From Candidatus Iainarchaeum sp. (GTDB lineage: Archaea > Iainarchaeota > Iainarchaeia > JAADDC01): a stretch of DNA of 11,599 nt. Under the pieces are notes generated by a model, which ran no database searches, was not told where the DNA came from, and saw nothing but the letters and a program-made list of their open reading frames with translations. The DNA is taken from positions 1 to 11,599 of the forward strand of contig JAADDC010000049.1 of the NCBI GenBank assembly GCA_013154145.1, in the 5' to 3' direction. Positions 7,111 to 11,599 of the stretch are shown here, piece after piece. The translations under genes were made by a program, and so were the position numbers. Numbering within the stretch: the stretch's first letter is position 1; each line of letters opens with the position of its first letter.

Positions 7111-7172
7111 CCCGGAGGTTGAAGGATGTGCTGTCCGGTAATAGCGGTCGACAGCAGAAGCCTACCTCCGGG
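7111..7172 (+). other. Long imperfect hairpin enclosing a Shine-Dalgarno site
   Basis: CCCGGAGGT (7111-7119) pairs exactly with ACCTCCGGG (7164-7172). Pairing continues after a three-base bulge (TGA) as AGG with CCT. An internal loop of ATG opposite GAAG follows, then TGCTGTC (7129-7135) with GACAGCA (7150-7156), and a 14-base loop. No T run follows, so it is not a classic intrinsic terminator. The 5' arm contains GGAGGT, a perfect ribosome site, and the 3' arm contains its complement ACCTCC, the same sequence as the anti-Shine-Dalgarno of 16S rRNA. It starts five bases after the hef stop. It may control the small ORF inside it, stabilise the hef mRNA end, or be a separate RNA. Confidence 0.55.
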
Positions 7173-7221
7173 CGATGGAGGCCTTTATGGATCTGTCAGT
7201 GTTCAGTATTTCGGGATGTGA
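7126..7221 (+). CDS. Possible 31-residue small ORF after hef
   Basis: This ATG lies six bases after GGAGGT (7114-7119) and 19 bases after the hef stop. It opens a 31-codon frame beginning MCCPVIAVD and ending in TGA at 7219-7221. The peptide has two adjacent cysteines at positions 2-3 and a Gly-rich middle, and I recognise no family. Its ribosome site would be hidden in the hairpin described at 7111-7172. It may be a real small protein, a leader peptide, or a chance frame; nothing beyond the ribosome site supports coding. It lies upstream of the S8e promoter, so it would be read from the hef transcript. Confidence 0.25.
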   Translation: MCCPVIAVDSRSLPPGDGGLYGSVSVQYFGM

Positions 7222-7254
7222 CCCTTGTAAAACCGGCGGGGAGGGAAAAGTGGC

Positions 7255-7270
7255 CGAAAGGCTTATATGT
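7255..7270 (+). promoter_or_regulatory. BRE/TATA promoter of the S8e-gar1-tfb operon
   Basis: CGAAAGGCTTATATGT combines a BRE (CGAAAG) with a strong TATA box (TTATAT, 7263-7268). The expected transcript start is near 7291. This leaves about 26 bases of leader before TTG 7317, containing GGGGGTGAG at 7305-7313. Confidence 0.85.
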
Positions 7271-7316
7271 TTAACTGCACCGAATGATAAGGGTTATAAG
7301 TTTTGGGGGTGAGCGG

Positions 7317-7715
7317 TTGGGCGTTTGGCACGGAAGGAGCAGGAGGAAGCCCACGGGCGGCATCAACCACGCCCTAAGGGCGAGGATGAAGAGGAAGTAC
7401 GAGATGGGTAAGGAGTTCGTTCCTCCCATCAACGATCCTGGCGCCGAGAAGGAGGTAAGGAAGGTCGTCGAGGGCCGGAGCAACATCGTGAAGGTGAGGA
7501 TAAGGAAGGTAATCTACGCCAACGTGGCGGACCCCAAGACGGGCAAGATCAGCAAGGTCAAGGTTCTCTCCGTTGAAAACAATCCGGCTAACCGCCACTT
7601 CAGCAGGATCGGCGTCGTCACCAAGGGTGCCATCATAAAGACGGAGCTGGGCCTCGCGAAGGTCACGTCCCGGCCCAATCAGGACGGCGTCGTCAACGCC
7701 GTTCTCATCGAGTAA
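7317..7715 (+). CDS. rps8e: 30S ribosomal protein S8e
   Basis: This is an archaeal/eukaryotic small-subunit ribosomal protein with no bacterial counterpart. The N-terminal signature WHGRSRRKPTGG and the following KRKYEMGKEF match the family, and the C-terminal half (VLSVENNPANRHFSRIGVVTKGAIIKTELG) is complete. I chose TTG 7317, preceded by GGGGGTGAG (7305-7313), which gives 132 residues and the usual family N-terminus (MGVWHGRS). The ATG at 7284 in the same frame lies before the predicted transcript start and would add 11 residues foreign to the family. It is the first gene of an operon with Gar1 and TFB, 11 bases ahead of Gar1. The start codon is rare for a ribosomal protein gene, but the ribosome site is strong. 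Confidence 0.95.
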   Translation: MGVWHGRSRRKPTGGINHALRARMKRKYEMGKEFVPPINDPGAEKEVRKVVEGRSNIVKVRIRKVIYANVADPKTGKISKVKVLSVENNPANRHFSRIGVVTKGAIIKTELGLAKVTSRPNQDGVVNAVLIE

Positions 7716-7726
7716 GGGGGGATCCC

Positions 7727-7966
7727 TTGAGAAAGGTGGCCGTGTTTCTCCACAGGGTAGGAGGCAATGTAGTGGCGAGGATCGTGGACCCGAGGCGGGT
7801 GCCGCGCATCGGCGCCCCGGTCTTCGACGAGCGGGGGAAGAAGCTGGGCATAGTGGCGGACGTCATCGGCCGCGTGGACAGGCCCTACGCCGTGATAAAG
7901 GGGAAGGACGCCCCCGCTTACTTCACAAAGGAAAAGTTCCTCCTGAGGGGTGAGATCAATGGCTGA
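7727..7966 (+). CDS. gar1: Gar1, H/ACA ribonucleoprotein subunit
   Basis: Gar1 binds Cbf5 in the H/ACA complex, which turns uridine into pseudouridine in rRNA under guide RNA control. The 79-residue protein has the Gar1 beta-barrel pattern: IGAPVFDERGKKLGIVADVIGRVDRPYAVI, with the conserved GxVxDVxGxVxxPY-like stretch. It lacks the Gly-Arg tails of eukaryotic Gar1, as in other archaea. The start is TTG 7727, with GGGGGGAT just before it. Its last eight bases overlap the start of TFB. Gar1 directly before tfb is an arrangement I know from other euryarchaea, which supports both calls. Confidence 0.9.
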   Translation: MRKVAVFLHRVGGNVVARIVDPRRVPRIGAPVFDERGKKLGIVADVIGRVDRPYAVIKGKDAPAYFTKEKFLLRGEING

Positions 7967-8870
7967 AAAGATGGTTTGCCCCGAGTGTGGCTCCACGAGG
8001 ATTAAGTATGACCGGAAGAGGGGCGAGTGGGTGTGTCTGGACTGTGGTTATGTCTTTGACGAGCCCGCCGTAGACATGGGGCCCGAGTGGAGGGCCTTCG
8101 ACAGCGATCAGATGGAGGAGAGGGCGCGCACTGGTGCCCCCCTGAAGGAAACCAAGATCAGGAAGGGCCTCACCACCGTCATAGATACCCACAACCGCGA
8201 CATGAGGGGATCTGCCTTCTCTCCCACCACCAAGGCCCAGATGTACAGGATCCGCAAGTGGCACAAGAGGACCACCGTCTCCTCCTCCATGGAGAGGAAC
8301 CTGGCGGTGGCCCTCAATGAGATCCGGAAGATCGGTTCCTACCTGAACCTCCCCGAGGGAATCCTGGAAGAGGCGGCGGCCCTCTACAGGAAGGCCGTGG
8401 AGAAGGGTCTCATCAGGGGCAGGCTCATCGAGGCGGTGGTGGCGGCGGTGATCTACGCCGTGTGTAGGATCTACGGCATACCCAGGACCCTCGACGAAAT
8501 CTCCGAGGCCTCCGGCCTTCCCAAGAAGGACATAGGTAGGACCTACCGCTTCCTGGTGAGCGAGCTGGGCCTGAAGGTGCCCCTCACCAATCCCATCTAC
8601 TACGTGCCCAAGTTCGCCTCGGCCCTGGGGCTCTCCGGAGAGGTTCAGGAGGAGGCCATCAGGATACTGCAGAAGGCCATAGAGAAGGGGTTGCTCTCGG
8701 GCAGGGGACCCACGGGCGTGGCGGCGGCCGCCGTCTACATAGCGGCCCTCATGAAGGGCGAGAGGAGGACCCAGAAGGAAGTGGCGGAGGTGGCCGGCGT
8801 CACGGAGGTCACCATCAGGAACCGCTACAGAGAACTAAAGAAGGAGCTGAACCTGCCCGTCAGCGCTTAG
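7959..8870 (+). CDS. tfb: Transcription initiation factor B (TFB)
   Basis: TFB is the archaeal TFIIB. It binds TBP on the TATA box, reads the BRE and brings in RNA polymerase. The protein is 303 residues and complete. It has an N-terminal zinc ribbon (C7, C10, C26, C29), then the B-reader/linker segment (EWRAFDSDQMEERARTGAP ... GLTTVID), and two cyclin repeats, the first from about residue 105 and the second from about 205. The C-terminal helix-turn-helix (TQKEVAEVAGVTEVTIRNRY) is the BRE-contacting part. I chose ATG 7959, five bases after GGGGTGA (7947-7953); the GTG at 7950 is inside that site. It overlaps Gar1 by eight bases and is translated with it. The 3' end overlaps the convergent 134-residue gene by 11 bases. 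Confidence 0.97.
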   Translation: MAEKMVCPECGSTRIKYDRKRGEWVCLDCGYVFDEPAVDMGPEWRAFDSDQMEERARTGAPLKETKIRKGLTTVIDTHNRDMRGSAFSPTTKAQMYRIRKWHKRTTVSSSMERNLAVALNEIRKIGSYLNLPEGILEEAAALYRKAVEKGLIRGRLIEAVVAAVIYAVCRIYGIPRTLDEISEASGLPKKDIGRTYRFLVSELGLKVPLTNPIYYVPKFASALGLSGEVQEEAIRILQKAIEKGLLSGRGPTGVAAAAVYIAALMKGERRTQKEVAEVAGVTEVTIRNRYRELKKELNLPVSA

Positions 8871-9264
8871 AACGCCCCAACTCCCTTATTTTTCTTCCCA
8901 GTTCCCACAGGCCGAAGAGGAAGCGGATCAGCCGCCTGTAGGAGTCCCGCGGGAAGAGGTAAGAAAGGACTGGCGGCTTCAGTCGCAGGAGCACGTCGCC
9001 CACGACAATGAGGTGCTCTTCACCATCCAGCAATTTCCTTCGGAGCACTTCCAGCTCGATGCGCCCCAGTTTTCTCGTGAAGATGTCCCTGCCGTGGCGG
9101 ATCTCCACGTTCCCCCACGAATAGCCCCCGAGCCTGCTCCTCTTTAGTTCAAACAGGACAGAGGCGTTCTTGCCCTGAAAGTGGACCCGGTGGAGGTCCC
9201 CCTCCCTGTGGACGCTCACGTCCCTGAGAAGGTGTGCCTTTCCGGCTCGTTCCAGCACGATCAC
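8860..9264 (-). CDS. Unrecognised basic protein, 134 residues
   Basis: I do not recognise this protein. The first half alternates short strands (HRVHFQGKNASVLFELKR, NVEIRHGRDIFTRKL), and the middle has a strand HLIVVGDVLLRL. The C-terminal 40 residues are basic and probably helical (RRLIRFLFGLWELGRKIRELGRSKR). There is no cysteine, signal peptide or clear membrane span; the FLFGLW patch is too short. It starts at GTG 9264 without a Shine-Dalgarno site, 25 bases after a near-perfect TATA box, so a leaderless mRNA is predicted. Although it lies behind the GNAT gene on the same strand, it has its own promoter. The quality of that promoter is good evidence that the gene is real. It overlaps tfb tail-to-tail by 11 bases. 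Confidence 0.75.
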   Translation of the reverse strand: MIVLERAGKAHLLRDVSVHREGDLHRVHFQGKNASVLFELKRSRLGGYSWGNVEIRHGRDIFTRKLGRIELEVLRRKLLDGEEHLIVVGDVLLRLKPPVLSYLFPRDSYRRLIRFLFGLWELGRKIRELGRSKR

Positions 9265-9284
9265 GGAAAGAGATGGGAAGCCCG

Positions 9285-9300
9285 CTATAAATATCTTTCG
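9285..9300 (-). promoter_or_regulatory. BRE/TATA promoter of the 134-residue gene, inside the GNAT gene end
   Basis: On the minus strand this reads CGAAAGATATTTATAG, one base different from the histone promoter. Its TATA box is centred 25 bases before GTG 9264. The same bases code for the last residues of the GNAT protein (ERYL), and the final TAG is its stop codon. Confidence 0.8.
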
Positions 9301-9689
9301 TAGAAGAGGATGGGGCCCCGGCGCTCCACCACCCGAAAACCCGCTGACTCGTAGAGCCGGCGGGCCGGGAGATTCGTCTCGAGGGTCATGAGGCGGGCCC
9401 GCCGGAGCCTGAGCCTTTTCCCTTCTTCCAGAGCCAGTTCCAGCAGTTTCCTTCCCCAGCCAAGCCCCCTGTAACGCTCTTCCACCACGAGACCGTCGAT
9501 GAGGAGGGTGTCGCCGTCCACCCGGAAGTCCACGAAGCCCACCACCCTTTTATCTCTCAAAACGTAGACGTTGGACTCCTTTATGCGCTGCAGGAAGAAC
9601 TCCTCGGGGTGTTCTATGTAGGGAAAGTTCTCTTTTCCTAATTTTATGATCCCCGCAAGATCTCGGATCTCCGCGCGGCGTATCTCCAT
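9285..9689 (-). CDS. GNAT-family N-acetyltransferase
   Basis: This is a 134-residue acetyl-CoA-dependent acyltransferase. The acetyl-CoA binding motif A is clear: LVVEERYRGLGWGRKLLELAL, with the RxxGxG loop as RGLGWGRK at 74-81. Motif B follows as TLETNLPARRLYESAGFRVVER, also typical of RimI-like enzymes. The substrate cannot be inferred; a protein N-terminus is possible, as for RimI relatives. ATG 9689 is chosen because GAGGCGG lies five bases before it; its first base is the last base of the PIN gene stop (TGATG). It is the last gene of the four-gene operon beginning with the methyltransferase. Its 3' end carries the promoter of the next gene. Confidence 0.88.
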   Translation of the reverse strand: MEIRRAEIRDLAGIIKLGKENFPYIEHPEEFFLQRIKESNVYVLRDKRVVGFVDFRVDGDTLLIDGLVVEERYRGLGWGRKLLELALEEGKRLRLRRARLMTLETNLPARRLYESAGFRVVERRGPILFYERYL

Positions 9690-10339
9690 CACAACCGCCT
9701 CAGGTAGCGCTCAATCTCCTCTTCGCTCACGGCACAGCCGTTATATTTAAGGGCGTAGAGGGCGGCCCTCAGGGCAGCCACGGGGTCTTTCTTGTCGTGG
9801 AGGAAACCCTTCTCGTAGGCGTAGGCCACGATGTCGACGCTCCTCACCACGAAGATGTCCCTGATGAGCTCACGGGCCCGCTCCAGACGCTCCTTGTTTA
9901 CCTTCACCCAGCCGTGGAGCTTCCGGGCGAGGCGGGCCCGCAGCTGCTCAGGATCTTCGATGATGAGCCGCAGCGTTCGCTCGTCCATGGCGAGGATCTT
10001 GTCCAGGCGCTGGGCGAGGACCACGGCCTCCAGCTCGCCCCGCTGGAGTATTCTGATGGGTCCGCGGGAGGAGTAGAACACGGAGTTGAGGACCCGGTCC
10101 AGGTGCTCCACCGTCGAGAGATCCGCCGCCGAGAGGGTGTGGACAAAGATCTTTCTGCCAATGAGCTCCCCGATGCGCTCGGCACTCCAGGCGTAGATCC
10201 TCTTACGCCGGGGATGGACGTAGACCTCCCTGTACACAGTCGGCGTGATGTAGAGCTCCGAGGGGAGGTAGTTCAGGGCCTCGAGGAGGCAGGTGTTGGA
10301 GAGGCTTATGAGGGGTCCCGTGTCAAAGACGATCCTCAC
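9689..10339 (-). CDS. PIN-domain protein (predicted ribonuclease)
   Basis: PIN domains are metal-dependent ribonucleases. This 216-residue protein has the expected acidic residues: D6 in VFDTGPLISL, E38 in TPTVYREV, E102 and E104 in LQRGELEAVVLA, and D119 in LAMDERTLR. The PIN domain takes roughly the first 130 residues. A helical C-terminal extension of about 80 residues follows, so it is longer than VapC toxins (about 130). It may belong to the archaeal UPF0278/PIN_5 group, but I am not certain. GTG 10339 overlaps the stop of the helical protein gene by four bases (GTGA), with GGAGG eight bases before it. Close coupling to that gene suggests the two proteins work together. Cleavage of rRNA or tRNA precursors is possible but inferred. 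Confidence 0.85.
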   Translation of the reverse strand: MRIVFDTGPLISLSNTCLLEALNYLPSELYITPTVYREVYVHPRRKRIYAWSAERIGELIGRKIFVHTLSAADLSTVEHLDRVLNSVFYSSRGPIRILQRGELEAVVLAQRLDKILAMDERTLRLIIEDPEQLRARLARKLHGWVKVNKERLERARELIRDIFVVRSVDIVAYAYEKGFLHDKKDPVAALRAALYALKYNGCAVSEEEIERYLRRL

Positions 10340-10824
10340 CCTAACAGCCTCCTGAGGGCGTTCACCCGGTCCGAGAGCGATATGCTGTAGTCCTCCTCGT
10401 CGTGTATGGTGGTCTTTCCCACGTAGTCGATGAGCTCGCTCAGGGGGGCGCCCGTGAGCTCGGCAGCACTGCGGATGGAGAGCCCCGCCGCGTAGAGGTC
10501 CGAGGCCATCTTCACCCGGGCCTTGTCCAGGAGGGAGTGGACGTAGTTGCCCATCTCCTCGTCGATGGAGGCGATGATGCCGGCGATGCGCTCCGGGGGA
10601 AGTTCCCTTTCGAGGGCGTCCAGTAGGAGGGCCTTGTACTTGGGCCAGTTGGCGCTCTTGGTGACGTGTACCTTGGAGAGCAGCTTCGACATGGCGTAGG
10701 CCACCACGGCGAGGGTAGCCAGGTGCTTGTCGTAGGTCTCGGCGGCCCTGTAGATGAGCTCCTTGGCTATCTCCCTCAGAGCCCGGGGATCCTCCTTCCT
10801 GAAGGCCGTCTCAATCCTCTTCAC
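10336..10824 (-). CDS. Helical protein coupled to the PIN protein, 162 residues
   Basis: I cannot name this family. It is 162 residues and predicted almost wholly helical. Residues 106-139 (KMASDLYAAGLSIRSAAELTGAPLSELIDYVG) look like the short helix-turn-helix of UPF0175-type antitoxins, where a small residue-rich AAELTG turn joins two helices. The first 100 residues (RALREIAKELIYRAAETYDKHLATLAVVAYAMSKLL) form an added helical domain not found in those antitoxins. GTG 10824 has a strong ribosome site (GGAGGTG, five bases before). It overlaps the methyltransferase gene by 14 bases and the PIN gene by four. The order, regulator-like protein then PIN, is that of a toxin-antitoxin pair. Both proteins are larger than usual and sit in a tRNA-modification operon, so a housekeeping pair is equally likely. 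Confidence 0.8.
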   Translation of the reverse strand: MKRIETAFRKEDPRALREIAKELIYRAAETYDKHLATLAVVAYAMSKLLSKVHVTKSANWPKYKALLLDALERELPPERIAGIIASIDEEMGNYVHSLLDKARVKMASDLYAAGLSIRSAAELTGAPLSELIDYVGKTTIHDEEDYSISLSDRVNALRRLLG

Positions 10825-11515
10825 GGCCGCACCTCCTCACGCAGTGGGACAGTATGCCCACCAGGGCGTTCACCTCTTTCTCCGTCTGGGCGCCGCGGCG
10901 GTAGGCCGCCATGATGGCCTTCTCCACCTCCTCCGGGTTGTGGCGGTTGGTAAGTCGAATAACTTCCCTCAGGAAGCGCCGGAGGGTGTCCCAGGCCCTC
11001 TTGGGGGGCGGATACTTCCTCTTGAGGGAGTGCTTTCGGGTGTAGAGCTCGTAGAGGATGACGGCCACCGCGTGGGAGAGGTTCATGGACGGGTAAACGG
11101 GAGAGGTGGGTATGGTCACGTTGAAGTCCATGAGGTCCAGCTCCTCGTTGGTGAGGCCGCTGGGCTCCCTGCCGAAGACGATGGCGGCCACCTCGTCGCT
11201 CTCCCAGTAAGGTTCCAAAACCTCGGCCATCTTCCGGGGAGTCACAGGCGTCCGGCGCACCAGCTTCTCGTAGTACTTGGCGGTGGTTCCCACGGCGACG
11301 GAAGCGTCCTTTATGGCCTCCTCGAGGCTCTTCACCACAACGGCCCGCTCCAGGACGTCCTTGGCGTGGACGGCCCACTGGAAGGCCTCGTCGGAGAGGT
11401 GGTAAGCCCGAGGATTAACTAAGTAGAGCTGGTGGATGCCAAAGTTCTTGACCAGCCGGGCGACGCTGCCGATGTTGCCCGCGTAGTGGGGCTCTACCAG
11501 CACCACCCTGAACAC
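10811..11515 (-). CDS. trmJ: TrmJ-like tRNA 2'-O-methyltransferase (SPOUT/SpoU)
   Basis: This is a SPOUT-class RNA methyltransferase. It probably methylates the ribose 2'-O of nucleotide 32 in tRNA using S-adenosylmethionine, as archaeal TrmJ does. All three SpoU motifs are present: NIGSVARLVKNFG (14-26), FGREPSGLTNEEL (114-126), and IPTSP...YPSMNLSHAVAVILYE (135-156), which forms the trefoil knot that binds SAM. The catalytic Arg is R20. The length of 234 residues fits TrmJ, and the C-terminal 75 residues form a helical extension. GTG 11515 has no Shine-Dalgarno site but lies 25.5 bases after TATAAAAT, so a leaderless mRNA is likely. It heads a four-gene operon with overlaps of 14, 4 and 1 bases. 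Other SpoU targets cannot be excluded. Confidence 0.9.
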   Translation of the reverse strand: MFRVVLVEPHYAGNIGSVARLVKNFGIHQLYLVNPRAYHLSDEAFQWAVHAKDVLERAVVVKSLEEAIKDASVAVGTTAKYYEKLVRRTPVTPRKMAEVLEPYWESDEVAAIVFGREPSGLTNEELDLMDFNVTIPTSPVYPSMNLSHAVAVILYELYTRKHSLKRKYPPPKRAWDTLRRFLREVIRLTNRHNPEEVEKAIMAAYRRGAQTEKEVNALVGILSHCVRRCGREED

Positions 11516-11517
11516 GG

Positions 11518-11527
11518 TTATTAATAG
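11518..11527 (+). promoter_or_regulatory. TATA-like box of the divergent gene at the right edge
   Basis: TTATTAATAG is centred about 25 bases before GTG 11547 and begins two bases beyond the trmJ start codon. It mirrors the trmJ TATA box, so both genes could be leaderless. No clear BRE is seen on this side. Confidence 0.45.
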
Positions 11528-11536
11528 GAGCCCTCC

Positions 11537-11544
11537 ATTTTATA
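11537..11544 (-). promoter_or_regulatory. TATA box of the trmJ operon
   Basis: On the minus strand this is TATAAAAT, centred 25.5 bases before GTG 11515. It ends two bases before the GTG of the divergent gene on the plus strand, so it occupies that gene's transcript start. Confidence 0.65.
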
Positions 11545-11546
11545 GT

Positions 11547-11599
11547 GTGAGGTGGGCGCTGCTACTCCTCCTGATCCCCGTGGTTCTGGCTGTGCCCCA
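11547..11599 (+). CDS. Start of an exported or membrane protein (cut by window end)
   Basis: Only the first 17 codons are in the window. From GTG 11547 the frame reads MRWALLLLLIPVVLAVP, a short charged start followed by a hydrophobic core, as in a signal peptide or first membrane segment. There is no Shine-Dalgarno site. A TATA-like box lies about 25 bases upstream, which supports a leaderless start here. The frame is open to the window edge. Function cannot be told. Confidence 0.55.
   Translation, partial: MRWALLLLLIPVVLAVP

Noticed and set aside
7111..7172. H/ACA or C/D guide RNA in the hef-S8e gap
   Set aside because: The hairpin has an internal loop, but no ANA box follows the basal stem on either strand, and no C and D box pair is found. 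It is kept only as a hairpin of unknown role.
7222..7254. Other features between the small ORF and the S8e promoter
   Set aside because: I see nothing here besides a short GGG...CCC pairing around 7213-7224. There is no tRNA-like fold and no repeat.
7284..7316. ATG 7284 as the start of S8e
   Set aside because: It lies before the transcript start predicted from the TATA box at 7263-7268, has no ribosome site, and adds residues absent from the S8e family. TTG 7317 has a ribosome site and gives the usual N-terminus.
9797..11422. Several plus-strand open frames (9797-10390, 10754-11422) opposite the trmJ operon
   Set aside because: They run antisense to four genes with recognisable or coupled reading frames, and their translations look like bias artefacts rich in Gly, Val, His and Leu.
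1..11599. CRISPR arrays, insertion sequences, prophage or integration sites
   Set aside because: No regularly spaced repeats, transposase or integrase genes, terminal inverted repeats or composition breaks were seen. Genes are packed and uniform in codon use.

Overview
The window is chromosomal DNA from a GC-rich archaeon, most likely a thermophilic euryarchaeote. The evidence is a group II chaperonin (thermosome), an HMf-type histone, Hef (a helicase-nuclease of euryarchaea), ribosomal protein S8e, Gar1, TFB, and BRE/TATA promoters of the form CGAAAG-(G/A)-TATTTATAG. Arginine is mostly AGG, as is common in thermophiles. I cannot fix the order. No mobile element, CRISPR array, rRNA or tRNA is visible.

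Layout. A thermosome subunit (87-1715, +) is followed by two unrecognised, translationally coupled small proteins (1754-2433, +) and a beta-CASP metallo-beta-lactamase nuclease (2457-3371, +). This nuclease runs tail-to-tail into a PflX-type radical SAM protein (4440-3364, -). Upstream of that is a histone gene (4695-4483, -), divergent from hef (4836-7106, +). About 210 bases follow that hold a long hairpin, a possible 31-codon ORF and a very good promoter. That promoter serves a compact information-processing operon: S8e, Gar1 and TFB (7317-8870, +). TFB overlaps tail-to-tail with an unrecognised 134-residue protein (9264-8860, -). Next, on the minus strand, is a tightly overlapping operon read from 11515 to 9285: TrmJ-like 2'-O-methyltransferase, a helical protein, a PIN-domain protein and a GNAT acetyltransferase. 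The start of an exported or membrane protein (11547 onward, +) is cut by the window edge.

How the genes fit together. Most known functions are core information processing: protein folding, chromatin, fork repair, ribosome, pseudouridylation, transcription initiation and tRNA methylation. The less understood parts are the 115/111-residue pair beside the nuclease and the helical-protein/PIN pair behind TrmJ.

Two start modes stand out. Internal operon genes and several highly expressed genes have Shine-Dalgarno sites. Six genes instead start with GTG about 25 bases from the centre of a TATA-like box, which predicts leaderless mRNAs. Two of these boxes lie in the T-rich terminator of the gene before, one contains the stop codon of the gene before, and two interleave in a 31-base divergent gap. 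I see no clearly new defence or mobile system here. The best leads are the promoter architecture, the Shine-Dalgarno-sequestering hairpin after hef, and the unrecognised small genes.
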